Below, in pieces: positions 18,233-27,886 of a stretch of 64,000 nucleotides of DNA. Below the pieces are notes generated by a model, which was given only the letters and a program-made list of their open reading frames with translations, searched no databases and was not told where the DNA came from. This stretch comes from Acetobacter musti. GTDB lineage: Bacteria > Pseudomonadota > Alphaproteobacteria > Acetobacterales > Acetobacteraceae. The stretch's first letter is position 1; every line of letters begins with the position of its first letter. The stretch spans positions 186,001 through 250,000 of the forward strand of contig NZ_WOTB01000003.1 of the NCBI RefSeq assembly GCF_011516835.1, in the 5' to 3' direction. The position numbers and the translations under genes are program-made.

Positions 18233-20827
18233 TCATGACTCTGTCTTCTTCGTGGACCCCGCCGGGGCATCTGTCTGCGATATTTTATCCGGCTGTGCCC
18301 CGGTGGCGGTCCCCTGAGTATTCTTTTCCGGTTCCACGCTGGCCACGATCCCGGCGTCCTGCAGCGCGCTCCACAGAGCAAAACGGACAGCATTCGCGAC
18401 ACTGTCGACATTTCTTGGTGACGACGTTTTCGCGGAAGCCGTCAGCGTGACCGTGTCGAGAGTGATGGAAGCGACGGTAACGCCTGGCGCCGGGTCTTTC
18501 AGGAGGCCGGACACAGTGCCAAGAGTTTCTGACATGACGCTCACGGCTTTCGTCAGGTCAGTTCCGACCGGCATGCCTATGGAGACAGACAGGGCGCCGG
18601 CAGGATGTCCCAGGGTCACGTTCCGGACGGCGGATGTGATGAACTGCGAGTTCGGGACGATCATCGTGGAGCCATCGGACAGTCCTATATCGGTAGAACG
18701 GACACTGATGCGACGAATATCACCGGTGGTGCCGTTGATCTGGACAAGGTCACCGATGGTTACGGGACGCTCAGCGAGCAGGATGATGCCGGAGACAAAG
18801 TTCTGCACGATAGACTGCAGACCGAAACCGATACCAACGGACAGCGCGCTGACGACCCAGGTCATGCTGCTGACGGTGATGCCGATAGTCGACATAACAG
18901 TCAGTCCGATGACGATCCAGGCGGCATAGGTGAAAATGGTGATGATGGAAGTCTGGGAGCCGAGGTCCAGATTCGTCGTCGGAAACAGTCTGCCGCTCAG
19001 CCAGTTTCGGGTCAGACGAATAAGATAGTAGCCGATAACCGGGATCGCAATGCATTTAAGAATGACGTCAAAGGACAGGGTGATGCCACCGATACTCTGG
19101 CCGAACACCACCTTTCCGATATTTCCCGATATGACAGAGAAGTCGAAATCACCACCTGACTGGGCGACGGCAATGCCGACGAAGAGGAGCAGGATGCTGA
19201 ACAGGCCGCTGAAGACAGTGACGCTCTGATCGACGAGGCGGGGTGAAAGTCCAAGCCGGACCAGATGACAGCCGAGCGGGCCGGAACTAATGAAAACGGT
19301 GGAGGCAAGGTCGTTGACCAGGAGAAAAACAAGCGACAGCCCCAGAACGGTGATGACCATGGAACAGATCCACGACAGCATCGTATAGCCCAGCGGGATG
19401 TAGCCAATAAGGCTGGCGATCACGCAGAAGACGGAGATGACGAATGCCAGGATCCGGGCGATGCGGCCGATGGTACTTTGCAATGGCGGTGTATCGTCCT
19501 GTCCGGTCTCACCGCTCCGCATGATCTGTTTTGGTGTCATGAAGAGCAAGGGTGCGGCGGCGAAGACAAAGACAAGATCGGAAGTCTGAACGCCGAACGG
19601 ACCAAGGCCCGATTCCGTATCGATGTAACGCAGAACACCTCGCAGAATGAGAAGGAGCGCGAACCACAGGGCATAAGGTCCGAGCGCCCGGGCGGCGGCA
19701 TTCCCCAGAGGCACAAGACGCCAGTCGGGTTTACGGGGCGCGAGCATGGCTGTGGCTGCGCCGAGAATGAACCCTGCAAGCGGGATCTGGGCGCCGACGA
19801 AACCGGCGAGACGGGCGAGGCTGCTGCCATCGACATCGCTGGCACCGGTGATTCCAAGCCACAGGACCAGAGCGCTGCCACCGGAGAAGGCGGCGCAGCA
19901 GGCCGAATAGATTACGACGGCGCCGATGCGACGCACGCGACCATCCGGCAGAAGACGGGCAGCGGCGCGACGGGCCTGGGTCAGCAGGAAGAATGGGGCG
20001 GTGAAGAGAATACCTGCTCCGGCAAGGCAGATGAGCAGGGTCATAAGGGCTGAACCACGGGCGGTCCCGGCGATGGTTCCGGCAGTCTCACCGGCGAATT
20101 CCCGGACGCGGGCAAGGTTTGACGCGGCTTCCGTGGACAGATTGCTCCAGAAAGCGGGGGCTGCAGGAGACGGAAAACGCTGCAGGAGCATGGCTTGCTG
20201 GACGGCATCGTTACGCTGGCCGAGCACCTGAACAAGCTGATGCGCCTGAAGTGCGTAGAGGCGGGCACGGGTCAGGCGGGTATCGAGATCCTGTTTCGCT
20301 CTGAGCAGTCTGCTGCGCTGCGCCGTCAGGGTTGCCGGCTCGGGCGGGGCATCCTTTGCGGGCGCCGGTCCGAGAACGTCAAGCATGGTTTTGAAGATGT
20401 TCTGATAGGGTTCGAGCTTTGCCACAAGGCTGCTGGCCCGGGTTTCTGCGGCGGTGGCGCGCCGGGTCAGGTCGGCGACAGTCATCGCGCCTTCGCTGGT
20501 ACCAGACACGACGCGCGTGCGAAATACGTCCTGAATGGTCTGTTCGAGTTCGTTCAGAGTGGCATCGGAAGCAATGGTATTGGGAACGGCGAACAGCGTA
20601 TCCTGCTGGTCAGCGGAGGCACTGGTCATCGCGGGAGCCTCATCGGCCGCGCGGGCGGATATGGGCGCGACACCTCCAGTCAGACCCGTGAAACAGGCAA
20701 GGAACACAAGCGGCCCTGCGATGCCCGGCACAAGATGGAAAACAGCCCTCAAAATCGAGGATAACGTCCTCTGGACCGGTTGTGTGATATGGGGGGTAAA
20801 CGCTTCCGGCATCAGTATTCCTGACAC
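18233..20827 (-). CDS. Large MscS-family mechanosensitive channel with N-terminal periplasmic domain
   Basis: About 864 residues from the GTG at 20827, chosen because AGGAGGA lies four bases upstream; ATG 20812 is an alternative and the longer reading to 20902 has no ribosome site. Architecture: signal-like helix, a periplasmic domain with coiled-coil character (about 75-240), some ten membrane helices, then the MscS pore helix and beta domain (GIGFGLQSIVQNFVSGIILL, then RPVTIGDLVQINGTTGDIRR and DGSTMIVPNSQFI). The C-terminal tail is charged. Like MscK and YbdG-type channels, it should gate on membrane tension to release solutes on osmotic downshift. Confidence 0.88.
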   Translation of the reverse strand: MSGILMPEAFTPHITQPVQRTLSSILRAVFHLVPGIAGPLVFLACFTGLTGGVAPISARAADEAPAMTSASADQQDTLFAVPNTIASDATLNELEQTIQDVFRTRVVSGTSEGAMTVADLTRRATAAETRASSLVAKLEPYQNIFKTMLDVLGPAPAKDAPPEPATLTAQRSRLLRAKQDLDTRLTRARLYALQAHQLVQVLGQRNDAVQQAMLLQRFPSPAAPAFWSNLSTEAASNLARVREFAGETAGTIAGTARGSALMTLLICLAGAGILFTAPFFLLTQARRAAARLLPDGRVRRIGAVVIYSACCAAFSGGSALVLWLGITGASDVDGSSLARLAGFVGAQIPLAGFILGAATAMLAPRKPDWRLVPLGNAAARALGPYALWFALLLILRGVLRYIDTESGLGPFGVQTSDLVFVFAAAPLLFMTPKQIMRSGETGQDDTPPLQSTIGRIARILAFVISVFCVIASLIGYIPLGYTMLSWICSMVITVLGLSLVFLLVNDLASTVFISSGPLGCHLVRLGLSPRLVDQSVTVFSGLFSILLLFVGIAVAQSGGDFDFSVISGNIGKVVFGQSIGGITLSFDVILKCIAIPVIGYYLIRLTRNWLSGRLFPTTNLDLGSQTSIITIFTYAAWIVIGLTVMSTIGITVSSMTWVVSALSVGIGFGLQSIVQNFVSGIILLAERPVTIGDLVQINGTTGDIRRISVRSTDIGLSDGSTMIVPNSQFITSAVRNVTLGHPAGALSVSIGMPVGTDLTKAVSVMSETLGTVSGLLKDPAPGVTVASITLDTVTLTASAKTSSPRNVDSVANAVRFALWSALQDAGIVASVEPEKNTQGTATGAQPDKISQTDAPAGSTKKTES

Positions 20828-21110
20828 GGTTCCTCCTGATCGATGACCGCCCGAAATGCGGATTATTGTTCTCTGTTCTCTTATTAACCCCCTGAGAGGC
20901 AAACTGGTTTCCGGGCTCGCTCGTCAACGGACGTTTGCATATCGAACCGGTTCGGCCATCATGGGCGGAATCAGCAATGTGTGTGTCGGGCCGTAAGTCG
21001 GCATACCACCTTTCGTCAACCGGGGTCTGGCCTGGGAGAGCTCTGGCAGGCCGGAAGTTTTCTCCGGACGTGCAGTGCTTTTCAGGGCAGGCTCTTTTCA
21101 GGATCGCTTT

Positions 21111-23057
21111 ATGCAGCAACCCGCCAGCTCCCGCGAGCTGACCGTTCGCGGTCTTATTATCGGTGCTCTTATCACCGTGGTGTTTACAGCTTCCAACACT
21201 TATCTCGGGCTGAAGATCGGGCTGACCTTTGCATCGTCGATTCCGGCGGCAGTCATTTCGATGGCGGTCTTACGGATGCTGGGCGGTGGCTCGATCCTCG
21301 AAAATAATATGGTGCAGAGCCAGGCGTCGGCAGCGGGCACGATTTCGACAGTATTCGCGGTGTTTCCCGCGCTGATTCTGATCGGACACTGGACACGGTT
21401 TCCGTACCTTGAAACCGCAGGTCTCACGGCGGCAGGCGGCATGGCAGGAGTGCTGTTCACAATTCCGTTGCGGCGTGCCCTGGTGAACGACAGTCCCCTC
21501 CCCTATCCCGAAGGCGTGGCAGCAGCGCAGATCCTGCGGGCAGGGGACACACAGACCGGGCGAGGCAATGGGGCCAGTGGCCTCACGACACTGCTTCTGG
21601 GTACTTTGATTTCTGCCGTGTTTTCATTCTTCAGCGGTGGATTACGGGTGGCAGCGGACAGCGCCTCGGTGGTTTTCTCTTCCGGCTCCGCCATATTCCG
21701 TCTTTCAACAGGGTTTTCGATGGCGCTGCTTGGTGCCGGTTATCTTGTTGGAATCACGGGCGGCCTCGCAATGCTGTTCGGATACATTTTATCATGGCTG
21801 ATTGCTGTTCCCTGGCTGACAGCGATAACCCCGAATACGGATCATCTGGCTCCGGCTGCGTTTGCGACATGGATATGGATGCATAAAGTCCGTTTTATCG
21901 GAGCGGGGTCGATAGCACTTGCTTCGGTATGGACACTCGGGGAACTGGCCGTGCCGGTCATCCGGGGTGTGAAGGATGCGCTGACATCTGCCGCCGGAGT
22001 ATCGATCGATAAGCGCGACCTGTCTCCCAGAACGATCGGTCTGACCGGTGCCGGTCTGTTTGTTCTGATTGCTGTCCTGCTGACGATGTTTCTTCTCCCG
22101 TTTACGTCACATGTTATCGTGCCGGTGCTGTTCGGTACGGTCTTTCTGTTCGTTTTCGGATTCCTCACGGCGGCTGCGTGTGGATATATGGCAGGTCTTG
22201 TCGGATCATCTTCATCTCCGATATCCGGCATTGTTCTCATTGCTACAATTCTGGTCTCGGCTTTTATGCTTGGAATGGATTCTTTCGGGCTTCTACCAGC
22301 AGTATTTTCAGAAAACGGCCACCATCTGGCGATCGCATTCACAATCGTTGTTCTGTCCGCGGTCGTTGCAGCGGCGGCAATTTCCAACGACAACCTTCAG
22401 GACCTCAAGACCGGGCAACTCGTCGGGGCTTCGCCATGGAAACAGGAAGCGGTGCTGCTGCTGGGATGCGGAGTGGGGGCGCTCGTTGTTCCACCGGTCC
22501 TGAACCTTCTTTATCAGGCTTACGGATTTGCCGGAGCATTGCCGCGTGCCGGCATGGATCCGGCCAGAGCTCTGGCTGCGCCTCAGCCAGCAATTATTTC
22601 CATGGTATCGACTGGCATCTTTGAACGGAATCTTGACTGGACAATGATTTCGGCGGGACTGCTGCTGGGTGTCATTCTGATCGGGTTGGATCGTCTCCTA
22701 AGGCGAGGTGGACTGGCGCTTCCACCTCTCGCAGTCGGGATTGGCCTGTATCTGCCTCCGGCAGTTTCCACGACTCTTGCCATTGGCGCACTGATCGGCT
22801 GGTGGCTGCAGCGCCGGACAGGACGCGCGCAGGGCGAAACCGGACCAGGGACGATGATTGCGTCCGGTCTGATTGTCGGCGAGAGTCTGATGGGTGTCGC
22901 ACTGGCAGCCGTCTCCGGGCTTACCGGTTCGGATAACGCGCTTTCCGTCACAGGAAGTGGTATCGCCCCCTGGGATACAGTGACCGGATGTCTGGGTTTT
23001 CTCGTTGTGTGCTGGTGGTTTGTGGCGCGCGTCAGGAAGACGAGTAATTACATTTGA
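21111..23057 (+). CDS. OPT-family oligopeptide or metal-chelate transporter
   Basis: 648 residues with about sixteen hydrophobic helices. The opening segment LTVRGLIIGALITVVFTASN with TYLGLKIGLTFASSIPAAV is the hallmark of the OPT superfamily, and YPEGVAAAQILRAGD and ISNDNLQDLKTGQLVGASPW are further conserved blocks. The ATG at 21111 is preferred over the upstream GTG at 21075, since the extra residues are not hydrophobic and CAGGA precedes the ATG. Bacterial OPT proteins import small peptides or metal-chelating compounds; the cargo here is unknown. Its last 26 bases overlap the convergent TadE-like gene. Confidence 0.9.
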   Translation: MQQPASSRELTVRGLIIGALITVVFTASNTYLGLKIGLTFASSIPAAVISMAVLRMLGGGSILENNMVQSQASAAGTISTVFAVFPALILIGHWTRFPYLETAGLTAAGGMAGVLFTIPLRRALVNDSPLPYPEGVAAAQILRAGDTQTGRGNGASGLTTLLLGTLISAVFSFFSGGLRVAADSASVVFSSGSAIFRLSTGFSMALLGAGYLVGITGGLAMLFGYILSWLIAVPWLTAITPNTDHLAPAAFATWIWMHKVRFIGAGSIALASVWTLGELAVPVIRGVKDALTSAAGVSIDKRDLSPRTIGLTGAGLFVLIAVLLTMFLLPFTSHVIVPVLFGTVFLFVFGFLTAAACGYMAGLVGSSSSPISGIVLIATILVSAFMLGMDSFGLLPAVFSENGHHLAIAFTIVVLSAVVAAAAISNDNLQDLKTGQLVGASPWKQEAVLLLGCGVGALVVPPVLNLLYQAYGFAGALPRAGMDPARALAAPQPAIISMVSTGIFERNLDWTMISAGLLLGVILIGLDRLLRRGGLALPPLAVGIGLYLPPAVSTTLAIGALIGWWLQRRTGRAQGETGPGTMIASGLIVGESLMGVALAAVSGLTGSDNALSVTGSGIAPWDTVTGCLGFLVVCWWFVARVRKTSNYI

Positions 23058-23778
23058 CAGTGGCGCTGCCACTCGTCAGCGAGACATCACCGGACCCGGA
23101 ACCGGCTGTCAGCGGAATGGAGGAGGACTGGCGCGGCACCATGTAAAGGCTCTCATACATCGACAATGTATAAGGGCTGCTCTGGCCGGAACCGGAAAAT
23201 TTCGGCAGATATGAACTGAGTACCGGTGGCAGATAATCGTACCAGGCCTCCCCGTAAATGAGGTAGCTGGAGGCCGTTGAATCCGTTCCGGCTGGCAACG
23301 TGACAGTTTCATTCAGAGCACGGGCAGCACGATTGAGGCCGCAGCTCCATACTACTGTGCCGGTACCACTGCTTCCCACCGAAACCTCGGAAACAACCAT
23401 TTCGGCGGGATTCGTAGAATAAGGTTCCAGAACCAGCAATGAGGCGGCCAGGACAAGTGAAGCATCGTCCGTGGTCATGGTTTCATACTGAGTCGTCAGG
23501 TTTGCGATGGTGTGGGAGGCGGTCGTGACTTTCCGCATGACAATAACGGCGTCTTCAATTTCGGCCCCGCAAATGAACAGAATAATCAGAACGGGTGCCA
23601 CCAGAGCAAACTCAATGGCCGAAACCCCGCGCCGGCAGTTTCGAAACTGCAACCAGCTTTTCCGGACCAGATCACGAGCGAGTTTTTTTTCGCGAATGAG
23701 TTCTCTTTTGTGAAGACGATCTTTACCTGGTATTTTGTGGCTGGCGTCCGAAGTCGTGCCCGTAGAGCGCCGTATCAC
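23032..23778 (-). CDS. TadE-like minor pseudopilin, second of pair
   Basis: 248 residues. A basic N-terminal tail (about 1-50) precedes the TadE-type signal-anchor CRRGVSAIEFALVAPVLIIL, with the Glu at +5 of the mature helix that pseudopilins use for assembly. The rest is a Ser/Thr-rich extracytoplasmic domain. It overlaps the upstream TadE-like gene by four bases (ATGA) and its 3' end overlaps the OPT gene by 26 bases in convergent orientation. No Tad ATPase, TadB/C platform, secretin or prepilin peptidase is in the window, so it must rely on an apparatus elsewhere. Confidence 0.82.
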   Translation of the reverse strand: MIRRSTGTTSDASHKIPGKDRLHKRELIREKKLARDLVRKSWLQFRNCRRGVSAIEFALVAPVLIILFICGAEIEDAVIVMRKVTTASHTIANLTTQYETMTTDDASLVLAASLLVLEPYSTNPAEMVVSEVSVGSSGTGTVVWSCGLNRAARALNETVTLPAGTDSTASSYLIYGEAWYDYLPPVLSSYLPKFSGSGQSSPYTLSMYESLYMVPRQSSSIPLTAGSGSGDVSLTSGSATVKCNYSSS

Positions 23779-24383
23779 GTGGCGGGCTCCGCTTTAATGA
23801 CCACGGTCGAGACCATAGCCAGATTTTGCCCTGCACCTTTTGTTACGGGATTGAAGCCGCCAAGACCTCCGGACAGCGGAACAGGCAGCATATATATCAG
23901 CTCGAGAACCACAATATCGCCCGGACTTCCCGGATCGTAATTCAGGCTGTTTGTCAGTTGTCCCCCGCTGCCAAATACCGGTTGCGTTTCCGCCGCGTTG
24001 ACATCAGAAAAACTGCTGACCGTCTGTACATTGATGTACAGCGAAGAGCAGTTCATATATGATGGTAAGCTCGCGCAGGCCTGAGCCTTGAACTCCGAAG
24101 CGTTTCCGGATGCCGGAGCCTGCCCCGTAAGAATCTGGCGGGACATCTGATCCGAAATGGCATCAAGCGAATCCTGGGTGAAATAGATGATGCTCGTCAT
24201 CACCGATGCGTAGAGGAGCGCAAACAACGGAATCGCAATAAATGCGAATTCAAGAGCCGTCGCACCTGCCTGATCCCTGAAAAATACGCCGGGCGCAGTT
24301 GTCCTGTTCAGTGATTTTCGTTCTGCCGGGCCGGCAGCCGGGCACGATGTCGCGCGTCTTTTGATTGGATCCTCTTTTTGCAT
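23775..24383 (-). CDS. TadE-like minor pseudopilin, first of pair
   Basis: 202 residues with a basic N-terminal region (about 1-35) and the TadE helix QAGATALEFAFIAIPLFALL, again with Glu five residues into the helix. The following domain resembles that of other TadE proteins with a Cys pair (about 105 and 113). It is coupled to the next gene by an ATGA overlap, giving a two-gene operon. Together they resemble the TadE/TadF pair of Flp-type pili, which assist pilus assembly at the inner membrane. Confidence 0.82.
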   Translation of the reverse strand: MQKEDPIKRRATSCPAAGPAERKSLNRTTAPGVFFRDQAGATALEFAFIAIPLFALLYASVMTSIIYFTQDSLDAISDQMSRQILTGQAPASGNASEFKAQACASLPSYMNCSSLYINVQTVSSFSDVNAAETQPVFGSGGQLTNSLNYDPGSPGDIVVLELIYMLPVPLSGGLGGFNPVTKGAGQNLAMVSTVVIKAEPAT

Positions 24384-24678
24384 CTGACCGGCCGCCTGAT
24401 CACGCGCACCGATTTAAAAAATCTCGTAGCGACAGAAACAGGAGGATACCTTCGCAGTCTGGCGTTAACGGCACGTTTAAAACACCAGGACCCTCCCCTT
24501 GCGTGATCCGAAGAAAATATCCTTATGTCCTGCACCGATATGCGCCCAGTCGTGCCGCAACACGTTATGTGTGCCTTCTGAAGCTGTCATACTCGGGACG
24601 CATGCGCTGAATTCACGACATTTAATGAACAGAAAGGACCCGGCGAACCGGTATCTCCTTCCTGTATCGGAGACGGTA

Positions 24679-27078
24679 ATGGCAGCATCGATCTCTCTGC
24701 CTGTTGAAGGCATGACGTGTGCAGCCTGCGCGGCACGCATCGAAAAGGTTCTGAACCGGCTCGAAGGAGTGACCGCACATGTGAATTTCGCAGCGGGAAA
24801 AGCCTCCGTAACTCTGGGCGAAAAGCACGCACCGGTTGGCGATATCGAGGCGGCGATCGGAAGGGCCGGATTTACTGTACCGCATGAGCATGTCGTGCTG
24901 TCGATCGAGGGCATGACATGCGCGGCCTGTGCGACACGGATTGAGAAGGTTCTGAATCGGCTCGAAGGAGTGACCGCACATGTGAATTTCGCGTCCGCAC
25001 GGACGACAGCAGACATCACTCCCGGGCTTGCCGGAATCGATGACCTGATTGCGGCTGTGAAGGGCGCCGGATTTCAGGCGGAGCTGACAGAGACGGATGA
25101 GGCAGCGCGTCTGGCGCGCCGCGCCGGATTACGGCGGCGGCTATGGATCGAGTTCATTGCCGGCGCGGTAATGACACTGCCTCTGCTTCTGCAGATGGCG
25201 CCGGGTGCTGGTCATGTGCTGATGCTGCCGCGGTGGATCCAGCTTGTTCTGGCAAGTGTTGTGCAGTTCTGGCCGGGACTGAAATTCTATCGGGGAGCAT
25301 GGGCGGCTCTGCGGGGAGGCGGTGCGAACATGGACGTGCTGGTGGCTCTCGGCACGACGATTGCGTGGCTGTCGAGTGCGGTCGTGACTGTATTCGGGCT
25401 GAATGCACCGGTGTGGTTCGAGTCCGGAGCGACGGTCCTGACGCTGGTGACAGCCGGCAGGCTGATGGAGGCAAATGCAAAAGACCAGGCGGCGTCAGGC
25501 ATTGCGCGCCTGGTGAAGCTCCAGCCGCAAACGGCGCATGTAGAGACGGCGGATGGGGTTCACGATCAGCCCGCAGCGGGGCTTGCGCTTGGTGATGTGT
25601 TTGTTGTGCGACCCGGTGAAGCGGTGCCGACGGACGGATCAGTGTTAACGGGAGAATCGGCGCTGGATGAGGCGATGCTGACCGGGGAAAGCCTGCCGGT
25701 AATGCGCGGCCCGGGCGATCTGGTGCGTGGCGGAACGATTAACGGGGACGGCGTTCTGCGGGTAAAGGCAACGGCTGTCGGGGCGGACACAGCTCTGGCA
25801 CGTATCACGCGAATGGTGGACGAGGCAGAGGGATCGAAAGCGCCAATCGAGCGGCTGGTGGACCGGGTTTCAGCCATTTTCGTACCGGTGATTCTGGCGA
25901 TTGCGCTGCTGACACTGGGGATTGGCTGGGCGGCTTCCGGATCATTTGAATGGAGCCTGCTCAACGCGGTAGCGGTACTGGTTGTAGCCTGCCCGTGCGC
26001 TCTGGGGCTGGCGACGCCGACCGCGATCATGGTCGGGGCGGGACGCGGAGCGGCGGCAGGACTGCTGTTTCGCTCGGCAGAGGCGCTGGAGCAGATGGGG
26101 CGCATTTCCGTGCTGCTTCTGGACAAGACCGGAACGCTGACGGAAGGGCGACCCGAAGTGACTGGCGTGTTTCCGACAGATGGTCTGGCACGGGGAGACG
26201 TTCTGGCACTGGCGGCGGGAATGGAGAGGGACTCCACCCATCCGCTGGCGAAGGCAGTACGGAATGCGGCGACAGAAGCCGGAGTGACACCGGCTGACGT
26301 GACGGACGGACAGGCTGTGGCAGGGCATGGACTGACTGCACAGGCTGGCGGCGTACTGGTGCGACTGGGATCGGAGCGGTTTCTGGGAACCGTGCCTCAG
26401 GGACCGGCGGCGGAGGCTGCGCTGCTTGGAGAGACTTTGATCGGGGTTGAGCGGAATGGCGTTATTGCGGGATGGATCGCTGTAGCGGACACGATCCGGG
26501 CGGATGCGGCGCAGGCTGTCGAGCTGCTGAAGGATCTTGGAATTCGTCCGGTGATGGTGACGGGAGATTCCGAGGCGGCGGCACGACGTGTGGCGACAGC
26601 GGTCGGGATAACAGACGTTCGGGCGGGCGTGTTACCGGGTGACAAGGCTGCGGAAGTGGCAGACGCCCGGGAGTTTGCGGGTGAAAGTGGTCTGATCGGG
26701 ATGGTCGGTGACGGGATCAATGATGCACCGGCTCTGGCGGCGGCTGATGTCGGAATCGCGATGGGCAGCGGCACGGACGTGGCGCTGGATACGGCTGCAG
26801 TCGTGTTGATGAGGTCGCAGCTTCTGGCACTTGTGGATGCTGTCAGTCTGTCGCGGGCAACGTCACGCAAAATCCGGCAAAACCTGTTTTTCGCCTGTAT
26901 CTACAACGGGCTTGGAGTGCCACTGGCGGCGTTTGGAATCCTGCCGCCGATGTTGTCCGGGGCCGCAATGGCGATGAGTTCGGTTTCGGTGGTGAGCAAT
27001 GCTCTGCTTCTCAACCGGTGGCGTCCTGTCTCGCAGGATGTGCGATCAGTTCCGATGATAGCCGGGGCTGGACAATGA
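24679..27078 (+). CDS. copA: Copper-exporting P1B-type ATPase
   Basis: 799 residues from ATG 24679, which has GGAGA six bases upstream; the longer GTG reading from 24499 adds unconserved sequence. Two N-terminal heavy-metal domains carry GMTCAAC (about 13-19 and 78-84). Next come the actuator loop TGES (TGESLPV), the metal-channel motif CPC in VACPCALGLATP, phosphorylation site DKTGT, the nucleotide-domain HP (STHPLAKAV) and the hinge GDGINDAPAL. CPC marks Cu(I) export from the cytoplasm. The two metal domains share a 35-base identical stretch, a sign of recent duplication or gene conversion. A small HMA chaperone follows. Confidence 0.95.
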   Translation: MAASISLPVEGMTCAACAARIEKVLNRLEGVTAHVNFAAGKASVTLGEKHAPVGDIEAAIGRAGFTVPHEHVVLSIEGMTCAACATRIEKVLNRLEGVTAHVNFASARTTADITPGLAGIDDLIAAVKGAGFQAELTETDEAARLARRAGLRRRLWIEFIAGAVMTLPLLLQMAPGAGHVLMLPRWIQLVLASVVQFWPGLKFYRGAWAALRGGGANMDVLVALGTTIAWLSSAVVTVFGLNAPVWFESGATVLTLVTAGRLMEANAKDQAASGIARLVKLQPQTAHVETADGVHDQPAAGLALGDVFVVRPGEAVPTDGSVLTGESALDEAMLTGESLPVMRGPGDLVRGGTINGDGVLRVKATAVGADTALARITRMVDEAEGSKAPIERLVDRVSAIFVPVILAIALLTLGIGWAASGSFEWSLLNAVAVLVVACPCALGLATPTAIMVGAGRGAAAGLLFRSAEALEQMGRISVLLLDKTGTLTEGRPEVTGVFPTDGLARGDVLALAAGMERDSTHPLAKAVRNAATEAGVTPADVTDGQAVAGHGLTAQAGGVLVRLGSERFLGTVPQGPAAEAALLGETLIGVERNGVIAGWIAVADTIRADAAQAVELLKDLGIRPVMVTGDSEAAARRVATAVGITDVRAGVLPGDKAAEVADAREFAGESGLIGMVGDGINDAPALAAADVGIAMGSGTDVALDTAAVVLMRSQLLALVDAVSLSRATSRKIRQNLFFACIYNGLGVPLAAFGILPPMLSGAAMAMSSVSVVSNALLLNRWRPVSQDVRSVPMIAGAGQ
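24757..24992 (+). repeat. Direct repeat inside copA (two metal-binding domains)
   Basis: Positions 24757-24791 and 24958-24992 are identical over 35 bases, offset by 201 bases (67 codons). They encode the same segment, RLEGVTAHVNFA, in both heavy-metal domains. The flanking DNA of the two domains is more diverged. Confidence 0.85.
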
Positions 27079-27173
27079 CCAGATGAGGCGTAATGGTCGC
27101 GACCTGTTGAACACGATGACCGGATCTGCGAGCTGAAAAGTTGCGGGATCGGATCTGTAAGGAGGAAAGAGCG

Positions 27174-27380
27174 ATGAAAACAGAGACATTTCTCGTACAG
27201 GGTATGACATGCGAAGGATGTGTTTCATCGATCAAGCGGGCGCTTGAAGGTCTCTCCGGAGTGAAAGAGGCGCGACCTTCTCTGGAAAAAGGCGAGGTCT
27301 CAGTAGATTACGATCCTTCTCTGACCGGCGAATCGGCAATCCGTCGGACGGTCGAGGCGGCAGGTTTCGACGTCAACTGA
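27174..27380 (+). CDS. Small HMA-domain copper chaperone (CopZ-like)
   Basis: 68 residues from the ATG at 27174, preceded by a strong GGAGGAAAGA ribosome site. The whole protein is one heavy-metal-associated domain with GMTCEGC (residues 9-15), where the Cys pair binds Cu(I). It lies 95 bases after copA on the same strand and should deliver cytoplasmic copper to the ATPase. No CueR-type operator could be recognised upstream of copA. Confidence 0.9.
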   Translation: MKTETFLVQGMTCEGCVSSIKRALEGLSGVKEARPSLEKGEVSVDYDPSLTGESAIRRTVEAAGFDVN

Positions 27381-27576
27381 TATTTTCGCCAGCGAATTAC
27401 GTTAAGCCGGCCCGTGTCCCATCAGGTTTCGGCCATGCAGAGTGCACGCGGGGGAACTGCCGGGGCTGGACTTCATTGATCTGGCGGAACGTGGCAGATG
27501 GAGTGTGTCGTGGCGGATATGTTGCGACGCTGAGTCAGAAAAGAACGAGGTCGCGGTGTCTCATCCAGCAGAAACC

Positions 27577-27882
27577 ATGAAGCGTAAGTCCTGGGGATGG
27601 ATGCACGCGCGCAGGCTGGCGCCGTTGCTGGCTCTGTGCGTTGCAGGATGTTCTGCGGAGATGGGCCGGACAATCAACGATACCGATATTTCATGCCTGC
27701 GAAAGCAGATGGGTTCTGAGATTCACACCTCTTTCCCGCTTGCGGCAAATACATGTCAGCGCTGGACCAATCACAACACGATTTTCAATCAGAAGACCGC
27801 GAAACCAATTCCGCTTAATCTGAAGGGTGCGCCGGATCTGCAGGCTCTGGCTGAAGAATATAGCTATACCTATACGAAATAA
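27577..27882 (+). CDS. Small lipoprotein of unknown function
   Basis: About 101 residues. A basic stretch (KRKSWGWMHARR) leads into a hydrophobic core and lipobox LCVAGC, so the mature protein starts at Cys about 25 and sits in the envelope. The remaining 75 residues contain two further Cys but match no family I recognise. The start is uncertain: ATG 27577, GTG 27556 (GAGG five bases upstream) and ATG 27601 all keep the signal peptide. The stop is four bases from that of the convergent HNH gene. Confidence 0.65.
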   Translation: MKRKSWGWMHARRLAPLLALCVAGCSAEMGRTINDTDISCLRKQMGSEIHTSFPLAANTCQRWTNHNTIFNQKTAKPIPLNLKGAPDLQALAEEYSYTYTK

Positions 27883-27886
27883 AGCT

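Noticed and set aside
19265..20053. 262-codon frame opposite the MscS gene
   Set aside because: Low-complexity, highly charged product with no domain, fully inside a well-supported gene.
24384..24678. CueR-type operator before copA
   Set aside because: CCCTCCCC near 24492 recalls one half of such a site, but no matching inverted half lies at the right distance.
25566..26237. 223-codon Ser/Pro/Arg-rich frame opposite copA
   Set aside because: Composition is typical of an antisense reading of Ala/Gly-rich coding DNA; no start signal.
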